Shown here: piece by piece, positions 1 to 7,446 of the stretch
Layout: every line of letters begins with the position of its first letter
Position numbering within the stretch: position 1 is the first letter of the stretch
Assembly: GCA_016214755.1 (NCBI GenBank)
Contig: JACRNX010000043.1
Span: forward strand, 1 to 36,961
Reading direction: 5' to 3'
DNA from: Candidatus Falkowiibacteriota bacterium
GTDB lineage: Bacteria; Patescibacteriota; Patescibacteriia; UBA11705; JABHMO01
Length of the DNA: 36,961 nt
Notes under the pieces: generated by a model
Database searches by the model: none
What the model saw: the letters and a program-made list of their open reading frames with translations, nothing else
What the model was told of the DNA's origin: nothing
Made by a program: the position numbers and the translations under genes

Positions 1-53
1 ATTAGATGATACTTTGCATAATATGTGCTATGTCCTTGTCTATAGAATTTCAT
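1..53 (-). CDS. tnpA: IS200/IS605-family transposase TnpA, N-terminal fragment (runs off window)
   Basis: An ATG at 53-51 on the minus strand opens a frame reading MKFYRQGHSTYYAKYHL to the window edge. This resembles the first residues of IS200/IS605 TnpA (Y1/HUH transposases), which typically begin with a YRxG-H-YxxKYHLxW pattern. Only 17 codons are visible, so the HUH motif and catalytic Tyr lie outside. The hairpin at 94-113 sits about 40 nt upstream of the start, as expected for the left-end subterminal hairpin of such elements. The identification rests on a short stretch and on the hairpin context. Confidence 0.6.
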   Translation of the reverse strand, partial: MKFYRQGHSTYYAKYHL

Positions 54-93
54 ATACTGCTATTCTACCACGAGGATAGCGGGAAGTCTTCAT

Positions 94-113
94 CCACGGG
101 CTTACGCCCGTGG
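94..113. repeat. Perfect 8-bp hairpin, probable IS200/IS605 left-end hairpin
   Basis: CCACGGGC (94-101), loop TTAC, GCCCGTGG (106-113). TnpA of this family recognises a subterminal hairpin upstream of its gene, and this hairpin lies directly upstream of the tnpA start at 53. It could also be an unrelated REP-type palindrome. No right end is in the window. Confidence 0.55.
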
Positions 114-328
114 GATTAAGATCTGTTTTTCTAAATCCTAAACAAACTCCAATTTCCCAATGTTTTAAATTCCAACATAAAAAAGTATTTGATAAATTGT
201 TTGTCATTTGTTTCGAATTTCGATATTCGGATTTAGAGTTTAAAGTTTAGGATTTCGGATTTCGAATTTGCTTTAAATTAAGATTTAGAATTTTTTTCTA
301 AAAACAAATTACGATTTCTATTTTCATT

Positions 329-1279
329 TTATCTATTGCGAAACCCAATCAATTGCACCTCCTCTTCCAACTGCACGCCAAACTTTTCTCGCACTTTTGT
401 TTTTACTAAATCAATCAGCCGCGCGACATCATCAGCGGACGCGCCGCCGGCGTTAACAACGAAATTCGCGTGCTTGCCGGAAACCATCGCTCCGCCAATT
501 TTTGCTCCTTTGAGCCCAGCTTCTTCGATAAATCGAGCGGCGGGAATTTTTCCGTACTGTTGCCATTCTTTAAAAGGACTTAATTCATCACTATACAAAA
601 CGTTTTTAAACGAACTGCCGGCGCTGGGAAAATCCAGCGGCTGTTTGGCGCGACGTTCGCTGTATTCCCGTTGAATTTGAACTAACTTTTCTGCTGCTTT
701 TTCGTCTTTTTCCAACTTAAACGCCAATTCAGCGATAATCCAATCCTTATGTTTTTTAAAAATACTTTCGCGATAAGCGAATTGGCATTCTTCCTTGTCA
801 AAAATTTTCAGACGGACTTCATCGTCAACGATAATCGCCTCGGCTGATTCGACAAAATCGCCCGCGCCTTTTCCGTACGCGCCGGCATTGCCGAAAACCG
901 CGCCGCCGACTGTTCCCGGGATATTAGCGCCAAACTCCAAACCGCCAAAACCCGCTTCGATTGTTTTTCTGACAAACCCGGCCCAATTATTGCCCGCGAA
1001 AACCGTGATTTGATTTCCTTTAAACTTAACTTCGCCTTCCTGCAATTTTATAACCAACCCGTTAAATCCGCGGTCAGCGATTAACACGTTACTGCCGCCG
1101 CCCAAAATAAAAAACGGCAAATTGAATTTCTTCGCCGCTTGCAATGCTTTAAATAAATTGGCCTTATTATTCACGACAACGAAAAACTTGGCCGGCCCGC
1201 CGATTTTGAATGTCGTGTAATCGCGTAAAGCCACGTTTTCCCTTGCCTCCAAACCAATTTTTTTTAATTCTTCTATCAT
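329..1279 (-). CDS. murB: UDP-N-acetylenolpyruvoylglucosamine reductase MurB
   Basis: Cytoplasmic FAD/NADPH enzyme that reduces UDP-GlcNAc-enolpyruvate to UDP-MurNAc, the second committed step of peptidoglycan synthesis. The 316 residues carry the family marks in order: TTFKIGGPA near residue 22, the FAD-binding [15 protein letters not shown] near 60, [20 protein letters not shown] near 117, YRESIFK near 168, the catalytic-serine region PSAGSSFKN near 220, and [12 protein letters not shown]. Length and the compact C-terminus fit the type II (Staphylococcus-like) enzyme. No Shine-Dalgarno precedes the ATG. murC lies upstream on the same strand, with ~630 bp of repeat-rich DNA between them, so an operon is possible but not evident. 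Confidence 0.95.
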   Translation of the reverse strand: MIEELKKIGLEARENVALRDYTTFKIGGPAKFFVVVNNKANLFKALQAAKKFNLPFFILGGGSNVLIADRGFNGLVIKLQEGEVKFKGNQITVFAGNNWAGFVRKTIEAGFGGLEFGANIPGTVGGAVFGNAGAYGKGAGDFVESAEAIIVDDEVRLKIFDKEECQFAYRESIFKKHKDWIIAELAFKLEKDEKAAEKLVQIQREYSERRAKQPLDFPSAGSSFKNVLYSDELSPFKEWQQYGKIPAARFIEEAGLKGAKIGGAMVSGKHANFVVNAGGASADDVARLIDLVKTKVREKFGVQLEEEVQLIGFRNR

Positions 1280-1355
1280 AATTCCATTTTATCAATTTCC
1301 GCAAAAAAATCAATCCTGATCATAGTCGAAGTATCAAATGAATAACCCCCTTCGT

Positions 1356-1459
1356 CCCCCTTATTCTAAGGGGGAAATTAAACATTATCCCCATCTTCTC
1401 CTTATTCTAAGGGGGAAACTAAACGTTATCCTCATCTTCTCCTTATTATAAGGGGGAAA
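1356..1459. repeat. Three tandem 41-bp repeats built on a CCCCCTTA/TAAGGGGG hairpin
   Basis: Copies phase at 1361, 1402 and 1443, exactly 41 bp apart. The first copy has a perfect 8-bp stem (CCCCCTTA 1356-1363, loop TTC, TAAGGGGG 1367-1374). The later copies keep the TTAT(T/A)(C/A)TAAGGGGG half, but the 5' arm decays to TCTCC. The spacer resembles AAATTAAACATTATCCCCATCT. It is not a CRISPR: the whole unit, spacer included, is repeated. Confidence 0.85.
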
Positions 1460-1548
1460 AATAGACATCATTCGGCGCTCACATGCCGACATACAAAACA
1501 TCGCCCCTTAGCAATCCTGCCCGCCTCTGGCGGGGAGGGGAATGAGGG

Positions 1549-1730
1549 TATGGACATCGCATTATGAAAACGCACTAAGGAATAAGAAAAAATCGATGAG
1601 CGGCGAAGTTTTGGAGCGTGAAAAAATTTGAGTCGTAGCCATAGCTACGATGAAAATTTTTTCCGCGAAAAACAAGCGGATCGCGATTTTTACTATTTAT
1701 GGAGTGCGGAGTCAAAATGTGATGTCCATA
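1549..1730. repeat. 182-bp MITE-like long imperfect inverted repeat
   Basis: The left end TATGGACATCGCATTATG (from 1549) is mirrored by the complement of GATGTCCATA (1721-1730). The resemblance continues inward (GCACT..ATAA.. AAAAATCG on both arms) to a central perfect hairpin TCGTAGC-CATA-GCTACGA at 1633-1650, almost at the midpoint. A solo arm of the same element is at 27471-27520. Long terminal inverted repeats, no transposase and a second genomic copy fit a non-autonomous mobile element. It lies inside the 3' half of the doubtful ORF 1575-1889. Confidence 0.75.
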
Positions 1731-1889
1731 GGTCTTAATTCGAACGCTTTTCTTGCGCTTCCCTCTGTATTCCCTCGCTGTTCTAACGCGTAAAATCTGT
1801 CCCGCCAATGTCGCCGAACTTTTCGCCAACTTTCTTTTTTCCGTCTTTTTAATTCTGCCTTGTTTTTTTACCAATTTTTCCTCGTCCAT
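1575..1889 (-). CDS. Small basic hypothetical protein, C-terminal half derived from a repeat element
   Basis: A 104-codon frame. The first ~53 residues (MDEEKLVKKQGRIKKTEKRK...) are lysine/arginine-rich and could be a genuine short protein. From about residue 54 onward the sequence is the translation of the MITE-like inverted repeat at 1549-1730. No Shine-Dalgarno is seen at the ATG, and I recognise no family. Either a small basic protein was truncated and extended by element insertion, or the frame is spurious. It lies between murC and murB on their strand. Confidence 0.3.
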   Translation of the reverse strand: MDEEKLVKKQGRIKKTEKRKLAKSSATLAGQILRVRTAREYRGKRKKSVRIKTYGHHILTPHSINSKNRDPLVFRGKNFHRSYGYDSNFFTLQNFAAHRFFLIP

Positions 1890-1897
1890 ATTTAATT

Positions 1898-2030
1898 AGG
1901 TTGTAGGTAGAGTAGGTTGTAGGTAGTAGGTGGTAAATTGTGGATTGTGAATCAACTGCCTGCATCTATTCTGTCTCAATTAACTACTCACTACTCACTA
2001 TTCACTATTCACTATTCACTACTCACTACA
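1898..2030. repeat. Low-complexity tandem repeats (TAGGTTGTAGG and ACTATTCACT units)
   Basis: 1898-1933 is a degenerate run of TAGGTTGTAGGTAG-type units. 1982-2030 is a run of ACTACTCACT/ATTCACT units, roughly the inverted complement of the same theme. Related runs occur at 9398-9432, 22905-22925 and 34686-34712, always intergenic. Confidence 0.7.
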
Positions 2031-2037
2031 AACTAAT

Positions 2038-3405
2038 CTATATCTCATTCACTATTTTATAAACATCCCCCGCGCCCATCACCAACACAATATCCTCGGG
2101 CTTAATTAATAATTTCACTTTATCAACTGCTTCAGCCAAATCCTGCGCATACACTATTTCTTTTTTCGGATTTTCCGTCTTAAGCGCGGCCGCTAAATCC
2201 TTTGAACTGATTTGCTGTCCTGTTTCTTCCCGTCCGGCGACATCATAAATTTCTGGCAGGACAACGACATCAACCAAATCAAAACTCTTGACGAATTCAT
2301 TGAACAACTTTTTTGTTCGGGCGCGCTGGTGCGGCTGAAACACGGCGACAACTCGGCGGCCGGGCATAAACTCGCGCGTTGCTTTGATGGTGGCGCTGAC
2401 AGCCGTCGGATGATGGGCGTAATCAGAGATAACCGCGATTTCCTCGTTTTTAATAATTTCGAATCTGCGCCAAATTCCTTTAAACTCTTTCAGGCATTGT
2501 TTAATAACGCCGATCGGAATATTTAAAGTTAAACAATAAGCGCTCGCCGCGAGCGCGTTGTAGATATTTATGTCGCCCGGAATTTTCAACTCGAATTCGC
2601 CGATATTTTGCCCGTAATAAACGACATCAAAAATTTGCTTGCCAGGCAATTTGCGAACATTCTCGGCCAGCGCGTCCGCGCCCGGAACGAATCCAAAACG
2701 CGCCATTCTGCATTTCGGCAAATTCAGTTTCCTGATGTTCAAATCGTCGTTATTGTAAACCAATAAATCATTTTCTGACTTCAAACCGCCGACGTATTGC
2801 TGGAACGTTTGAACGATATGATTTAAGTCCTTATAAAAATCCAAATGATCGGCTTCGATATTCGTCAAGACGATTGTCCGCGGCCTTAGAAGCAGCATGT
2901 GAGCGCGATATTCGCACGATTCAACTACGAATAAATCGGACTGGCCGTCGCGGAAATTCGCATCCAGTTTTTCAAACCGCGAACCGACGATTACGGTCGG
3001 GTCTTTGCCGGCGTCAATCAGAATTGACGCGATCATCGCCGTGGTCGTTGATTTGCCGTTCGTGCCGGAGACAGCGATCGTGTTATAATCGCGGCTAAGT
3101 TCGCCGATAATTTCATAATAGCTTTTGAGCGGAATATGCTGTTCTTTCGCTTTTTTCATTTCTGGATTATCAAACGCCACGGCCGCGGAATAAACGAACA
3201 AGTCAACCGCGTAAGTGACGTTTGATTCTTTGTGTTCATAATAAATTTTGACGCCGCGGCGTTCGAGCTCTTCTGTTATTTCTGTTTTAACCAAATCCGA
3301 GCCGACGACATCAAGCCCTCGGCTCAAAAAAAACTTTGCCATCGCCGACGTGCCGATGCCGCCAATGCCGCAGATAAAGACCTTTTTAACGTTTGTTAAG
3401 TCCAT
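2038..3405 (-). CDS. murC: UDP-N-acetylmuramate--L-alanine ligase MurC
   Basis: Cytoplasmic Mur ligase that joins L-Ala to UDP-MurNAc with ATP. It uses the product of MurB, encoded downstream. The 455 residues show an N-terminal Rossmann start ICGIGGIGTSAMA (11-23), the ATP P-loop SGTNGKSTTT (113-122), the metal/substrate region TNIEADHLDFY, and in the C-terminal domain SDYAHHPTAV and FQPHQRART, all typical of MurC rather than MurD, E or F. Length is normal. The ATG at 3405 has no Shine-Dalgarno, and the sequence upstream is AT-rich intergenic filler. No truncation is seen. Confidence 0.95.
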   Translation of the reverse strand: MDLTNVKKVFICGIGGIGTSAMAKFFLSRGLDVVGSDLVKTEITEELERRGVKIYYEHKESNVTYAVDLFVYSAAVAFDNPEMKKAKEQHIPLKSYYEIIGELSRDYNTIAVSGTNGKSTTTAMIASILIDAGKDPTVIVGSRFEKLDANFRDGQSDLFVVESCEYRAHMLLLRPRTIVLTNIEADHLDFYKDLNHIVQTFQQYVGGLKSENDLLVYNNDDLNIRKLNLPKCRMARFGFVPGADALAENVRKLPGKQIFDVVYYGQNIGEFELKIPGDINIYNALAASAYCLTLNIPIGVIKQCLKEFKGIWRRFEIIKNEEIAVISDYAHHPTAVSATIKATREFMPGRRVVAVFQPHQRARTKKLFNEFVKSFDLVDVVVLPEIYDVAGREETGQQISSKDLAAALKTENPKKEIVYAQDLAEAVDKVKLLIKPEDIVLVMGAGDVYKIVNEI

Positions 3406-3521
3406 AATCGGTTATAAATTCCAAACCCAAAATCCTAAATCCAAAATAAATTCAAAATTTTAAATGTAAAATACAGACCACCGCTTGCTTTCTTACATTT
3501 TATCTCAAATCAACTATTTTT

Positions 3522-4271
3522 TCAATAAATTGATTTTGCGATTGTGACAATATTTTCGCCGAAGAACAAATTGCTCGGTTTCCCCTTTCGGCTGTAATAA
3601 TTTTTTTTAATTTCAAAACCGTTTCTGTTCAACAAACGTTTAATTTCGCCTTTGGTAAAAGCGTAATAATAAAGTTGCGCCTCAACCCCGCCGCTTTTCC
3701 ACGTCGTAACAACATCTTTCCACCTGCTAATTAAACTTTCTCGTCTGTCATCCTGAACTTGTTTCAGGATCTTCCTTGATTTTTTGACCAAACGCCAGAC
3801 CGACTTTTTATTCCTCACATTCCACATATTCCAGTTTGACATTAGCAGACAGCCGCCGGGTTTTAAAACTTTTTTGACGTTCTCGATAAAACGCTGATGA
3901 TTTTCTTTCGCGAAATGATTCAAGACAGAAACCGACAGAACAATATCAAATGATTTTTCCGGCAGATTCAAATTCAGAGCGTCCATCACTTCAAATTTTT
4001 CATCCGGATAATTCGCGCGCGCGCGTTTTATCAATTCCCCGCTGGAATCTACGCCCAAATAATCAGGACGGACAGAATAATATTCTGTCTCTACATTATT
4101 TTTAAATAATGCGATTAACCGGCCGTTACCACATCCTAAATCCAAAACCCGAGCGCCGTCTTTGACGCAATCGCGAAACAATTGAACGTCTGGCCAAACG
4201 TAAGCGCGCGCGGCTGAAAATTGTTTCGCGATTTTATCGTAACTTTGTCTATTGAGTTCATCAAAATCCAT
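3522..4271 (-). CDS. Trm9/ALKBH8-like class I SAM methyltransferase, putative tRNA wobble-uridine methyltransferase
   Basis: 249 residues. The N-terminus YDKIAKQFSAARAYVWPDVQ (11-30) resembles the Trm9/ALKBH8 opening (YxxIAxxFSxTRxxPWPxV). It is followed by SAM motif I VLDLGCGNGR (42-51), the acidic end of motif II LGVDSSGELI, motif III VMDALNLNLP, and ALxHF-like VSVLNHFAKENHQRFI. In eukaryotes Trm9 methyl-esterifies cm5U34 made by Elongator, and an Elp3 gene sits 1.5 kb away (5749-7362), supporting the same role here; this is inference. Around residues 167-176 the sequence KILKQVQDDR is encoded by a palindromic repeat (3750-3770) common between genes, an in-frame insertion into a loop. The upstream sequence has at most a weak, distant GGA and no clear promoter. 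Confidence 0.75.
   Translation of the reverse strand: MDFDELNRQSYDKIAKQFSAARAYVWPDVQLFRDCVKDGARVLDLGCGNGRLIALFKNNVETEYYSVRPDYLGVDSSGELIKRARANYPDEKFEVMDALNLNLPEKSFDIVLSVSVLNHFAKENHQRFIENVKKVLKPGGCLLMSNWNMWNVRNKKSVWRLVKKSRKILKQVQDDRRESLISRWKDVVTTWKSGGVEAQLYYYAFTKGEIKRLLNRNGFEIKKNYYSRKGKPSNLFFGENIVTIAKSIY
3750..3770. repeat. Palindromic repeat inside a coding region
   Basis: ATCCTGAA (3750-3757), 5-nt loop, TTCAGGAT (3763-3770), within TGTCATCCTGAACTTG-type sequence. The same TCATCCTGA core occurs in intergenic repeats (5690). Here it is in frame within the methyltransferase and encodes KILKQVQDDR. Confidence 0.8.
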
Positions 4272-4446
4272 ATTTGAAAAATTGTTCCTTTAAAGGTATA
4301 ATTATAAAAGTAAACGTTACTTGCATTTTAAACGCTACAAACGATTCAGAAGCACCAAGGGGTTTGGGGTGAGCAACTGAGCGTCAAGGCGAGCAAAAAT
4401 GACAAAATTTGACGAGATAGCGAATTTGCCACCCCAAAACTTTTTG

Positions 4447-4472
4447 CCCACTTTTTGGTTACAAAAAGTGGG
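4447..4472. repeat. 10-bp perfect hairpin upstream of a secreted protein gene
   Basis: CCCACTTTTT (4447-4456), loop GGTTAC, AAAAAGTGGG (4463-4472), followed by CTGCGAAGCAAACCGTCTT. The tail CGAAGCAAACCGTCTT recurs at about 13937 after another repeat, so this is a member of an intergenic repeat family rather than a gene-specific regulator. A larger relative with ACTTTTT/AAAAAGT arms is at 14865-14928. It makes a start at 4399 unlikely for the downstream gene. Confidence 0.7.
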
Positions 4473-4524
4473 TCTGCGAAGCAAACCGTCTTTAATAACC
4501 CCTGCTTTCCCTAAAAATTATTAT

Positions 4525-5619
4525 ATGTCAAAAACAAAACTTTTTCAACTGCCTCTCGTCGTCTTATTGTTTTTAATATTTGCTCTCTCGCCGTTCAACG
4601 CGCTCGCCGCGTTAAATAATTCTGGAAAAATATTTCTGCAAATCGAGCAAAACGGCGAAGCGTGGTACGCCAATCCGAGCGACGGCAATTTGTATTACCT
4701 CGGCCGGCCGCTCGACGCGTTTAACGTGATGAAAAAATTCGGCGTCGGCATCAGCGATAAAGACATTTCTTTAATCCCCATGGGCCTCATTCCTTCGTCA
4801 GCCGCTGACACTGACCAAGACGGCTTATGCGACGAACTGGAAAATCTGCTCGGGACAAAATACACGAGCGCGGATTCTGACAATGATGATTTTTCCGACA
4901 AAGCGGAAATTGAAGGATGGCATAATCCAGTCGGCTCAGGCGTCTTGAAAGCGAACAAGGCGCTGGCGGAAAAATTAAAAGGAAAAATTTTAATTCAAGT
5001 CGAGAAAAAAGGCGCCGGCTGGTATGTCAATCCAGCGAACGCCAAACGTTATTATCTCGGCCGGCCAGGGAACGCGTTTGAAATAATGTACAACCTCGGC
5101 ATTGGCATTTCCAATAAAAATCTGGCGAAACTGCCGATAAATTATTTTAAAGAAACATTCAAAACCGACTATTACGAACTCAAATATCCGAATACCTGGT
5201 CAAAAACGGTTTTGTCTCCAGCTGCTAACGCCGCTTACAACAAAATTCCAATCATTCATCAAGTCGAATTTCAACTCCCCAGCGGCATCGGTTATCTCAA
5301 CGTGAACGTACTCGAAGGCAATGACGACCATACCTTGGGCGATTTTAACATCAGCGCTATCGCCAAAGCCGATAAATTAATCGATAATAATTTTTTAGTA
5401 GGGATTAAACCAGCCAAAGTGCAAAAATTTAAATTTCCTCTGCCGATAACGATCAATGGTAAAAAATTCGAACGCGGCGCGCAATTTTTCGCTGACATCA
5501 TGATTTCAACCAAAAAATTCATCCATTTGTACTTTGCCGTTTATAACGAAGGCGATATTACTCTCGCTGAAAGTTATTTCAATAAACTTCTTAAAGACCT
5601 GAAACTTATAATCAAGTAA
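4525..5619 (+). CDS. Secreted protein with two WYxNP/YYLGRP repeats and a Ca-binding DxDxDG linker
   Basis: I chose the ATG at 4525 because it opens a clean signal peptide (MSKTKLFQLPLVVLLFLIFA..SPFNALA, cut near residue 27). The longer frame from 4399 is translated repeat DNA. The mature protein (~364 residues with signal) has two homologous modules, each GK-I-Q-E--G--WY-NP----YYLGRP--AF-IM---G-GIS (about 33-86 and 152-205). Between them lies a thrombospondin type 3-like calcium segment, DTDQDGLCDE...DSDNDDFSD. A C-terminal ~150-residue domain begins YYELKYPNTW and resembles PsbP-like extracytoplasmic folds. The repeat module is common in Patescibacteria surface proteins; its function is unknown. 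No Shine-Dalgarno. Confidence 0.85.
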   Translation: MSKTKLFQLPLVVLLFLIFALSPFNALAALNNSGKIFLQIEQNGEAWYANPSDGNLYYLGRPLDAFNVMKKFGVGISDKDISLIPMGLIPSSAADTDQDGLCDELENLLGTKYTSADSDNDDFSDKAEIEGWHNPVGSGVLKANKALAEKLKGKILIQVEKKGAGWYVNPANAKRYYLGRPGNAFEIMYNLGIGISNKNLAKLPINYFKETFKTDYYELKYPNTWSKTVLSPAANAAYNKIPIIHQVEFQLPSGIGYLNVNVLEGNDDHTLGDFNISAIAKADKLIDNNFLVGIKPAKVQKFKFPLPITINGKKFERGAQFFADIMISTKKFIHLYFAVYNEGDITLAESYFNKLLKDLKLIIK

Positions 5620-5641
5620 TCCGTACAAATCCGTAATCCGT

Positions 5642-5735
5642 CCCTTCGACAAGCTCAGGGTGACAGAGAAAACACAATTGTCATCCTGAGGTGCGAGTCC
5701 CGACTTAAAGTCGGGACGAGCCTCGAAGGACGTAA
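5642..5735. repeat. Composite intergenic palindromic repeats
   Basis: Contains CCCTTCGACAAGCTCAGGGT (5643-5662), whose complement recurs near 12312-12336, then TCATCCTGAGG, and a perfect hairpin GTCCCGACTT-A-AAGTCGGGAC (5697-5717) flanked by GAGG/CCTC. The gap between the secreted protein gene and elp3 is filled entirely by these units. Confidence 0.75.
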
Positions 5736-5748
5736 TCTGTATCTATAA

Positions 5749-7362
5749 ATGAACCCTAGCGCCGAAGAATTGATTAGGCGATTGGCGAAATTGAAAATCA
5801 AAAACTACAACCGTTTGAATAAAATCAAACGCCAATTCGCCAATCAGCATAAAGTCAGCATGCTCAAAAATGCTGAACTTTTAAATTTTTATAAACGTTT
5901 AGTCGCTGAAAATCGTTTAAAACCCAACGCGGCACTGGAACAACTGCTCCGCAAACGAAAAATTCGAACACTCTCGGGCGTGGCGCCAATCGCGGTTTTA
6001 ACCAAACCATACCCCTGCCCCGGCCGATGTGTTTATTGTCCGACGGAAAAACTTATGCCCAAAAGTTATCTGTCAAACGAACCGGCGGTCATGCGCGCCG
6101 TGCGGACAAAATTCGACCCTTATAAACAAGTTGACTGTCGCCTATCCGCGCTCGCTGACAACGGTCATCCGACTGACAAAATCGAACTGATTGTCATGGG
6201 CGGCACCTGGTCCTGCTTGCCAAAAAAATATCAGCGCTGGTTCATCAAACGCTGTTTTGACGCTTGCAATGGAAAAACAGCGTCAAACCTGTCCGAAGCG
6301 CAAAAACGAAACGAAAAAGCCGCCAACCGAATCATCGGCTTAACGCTCGAAACTCGGCCGGATTATGTTGACGAAGAAGAAATACAACGCTGGCGGGCGC
6401 TTGGCGCCACCAAAGTCGAGCTTGGCGTTCAGTCGCTCGACGACGAAATTTTAAAACAAAACAAACGAGGACACGATGTCGCCGAAATTGTTCGAGCGTC
6501 AAAATTGTGCAAGCAGACGGGCTTTAAAATCGCTTATCACATTATGCCGAATTTGCCTGGTTCAACGCCGGCAAAGGATTTACGGACCATTAAAAAACTA
6601 TTTGACGATCCGCGCTTCCAGCCAGACATGCTGAAAATTTATCCGACCGTGGTGACAAAAAATTCCCCCTTATATCGTCAATGGAAAGCGGGAAAATACC
6701 AGCCATACACTGATAAACAATTATTCAAACTTCTCCTTAAAATAAAACAACAAATTCCGCCCTATGTCCGTCTCATTCGACTTATCCGCGACATTCCGAA
6801 AGAAAGCATTGTCGCCGGCAACACAATTTCCAATTTGCGGGAAGAACTGCAAGCAACGCTCAAAAAATCTAATCAGACATGCCGCTGTATCCGCTGCCGC
6901 GAAGCGCGCGAAGATGTCAAAAACTTAAAAGACGCGAGAATGTCAATCACCAAATATCGCGCGTCCGACGGAGAAGAATATTTTCTTGAATTCGCGTCAA
7001 AAGACAAAAAAAATCTTTTCGCTTTCCTGCGCCTGCGCCTACCTGACAAAAAAGAGCGAAACTTTATTCCGGAGATCCAAAACTGCGCGATGATTCGAGA
7101 AGTTCATACTTATGGCCGCTTAATACCGCTTAAAAAAACAAAAGAAAAAGCCGTCCAGCACGTTGGCTTCGGCAAGCATCTTGTCCGGACAGCGGAAAAA
7201 ATAGCGGCCGCGCGCGGTTTTCAGAAAATCGCGATCATCTCCGGCATCGGCGTCCGCGGGTTTTATCGGAAATTAGGTTTTAAACGCGCGGGGACGTACA
7301 TGATTAAAAAATGTAAAACGAAAAATGTAAAATTAAAGAACACAGATAAAGTGCAAAATTAA
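5749..7362 (+). CDS. elp3: Elp3-like radical SAM / GNAT tRNA uridine-34 carboxymethyl-type enzyme
   Basis: 537 residues with full Elp3 architecture. An N-terminal basic tRNA-binding segment (~1-80) leads to the radical SAM cluster CPGRCVYC (Cys90, Cys94, Cys97) and SYLSNEPAVMRA. Next come IELIVMGGTWSCLP and GLTLETRPDYVDEEEI, then a zinc-type CRCIRCRE region near 379. The C-terminal GNAT domain contains HVGFGKHLVRTAEKIAAARG. Elp3 installs the cm5-type side chain on U34 of tRNA using acetyl-CoA; single-protein Elp3 homologues exist in archaea and some bacteria. The Trm9-like methyltransferase at 3522-4271 could act next. The last ~16 residues (CKTKNVKLKNTDKVQN) come from AT-rich repeat DNA. No Shine-Dalgarno at the ATG. 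Confidence 0.93.
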   Translation: MNPSAEELIRRLAKLKIKNYNRLNKIKRQFANQHKVSMLKNAELLNFYKRLVAENRLKPNAALEQLLRKRKIRTLSGVAPIAVLTKPYPCPGRCVYCPTEKLMPKSYLSNEPAVMRAVRTKFDPYKQVDCRLSALADNGHPTDKIELIVMGGTWSCLPKKYQRWFIKRCFDACNGKTASNLSEAQKRNEKAANRIIGLTLETRPDYVDEEEIQRWRALGATKVELGVQSLDDEILKQNKRGHDVAEIVRASKLCKQTGFKIAYHIMPNLPGSTPAKDLRTIKKLFDDPRFQPDMLKIYPTVVTKNSPLYRQWKAGKYQPYTDKQLFKLLLKIKQQIPPYVRLIRLIRDIPKESIVAGNTISNLREELQATLKKSNQTCRCIRCREAREDVKNLKDARMSITKYRASDGEEYFLEFASKDKKNLFAFLRLRLPDKKERNFIPEIQNCAMIREVHTYGRLIPLKKTKEKAVQHVGFGKHLVRTAEKIAAARGFQKIAIISGIGVRGFYRKLGFKRAGTYMIKKCKTKNVKLKNTDKVQN

Positions 7363-7426
7363 AAAATTTTTAATTTTCGTTTTTAATTGTGATTTTACAT
7401 TTTTCATTTTTCATTTTACAATCAAT
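7308..7426. repeat. AT-rich inverted repeat overlapping the 3' end of elp3
   Basis: GTAAAACGAAAAATGTAAAA on one side is mirrored by TTTTACATTTTTC.ATTTTAC on the other, around AAAATTTTTAATTTTCG. The U-rich right half could act as a weak terminator for elp3. The same AAATGTAAAA/TTTTACATTT wording appears near 3463 and 32283. Confidence 0.5.
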
Positions 7427-7446
7427 ACTATTAGTACTCATTTACC

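Noticed and set aside
1356-1459. Possible CRISPR array
   Set aside because: The spacers are themselves repeated and the unit is a palindromic minisatellite. No cas genes are in the window.
4399-4524. Upstream start for the secreted repeat protein
   Set aside because: These codons translate a hairpin repeat; the signal peptide begins at 4525.
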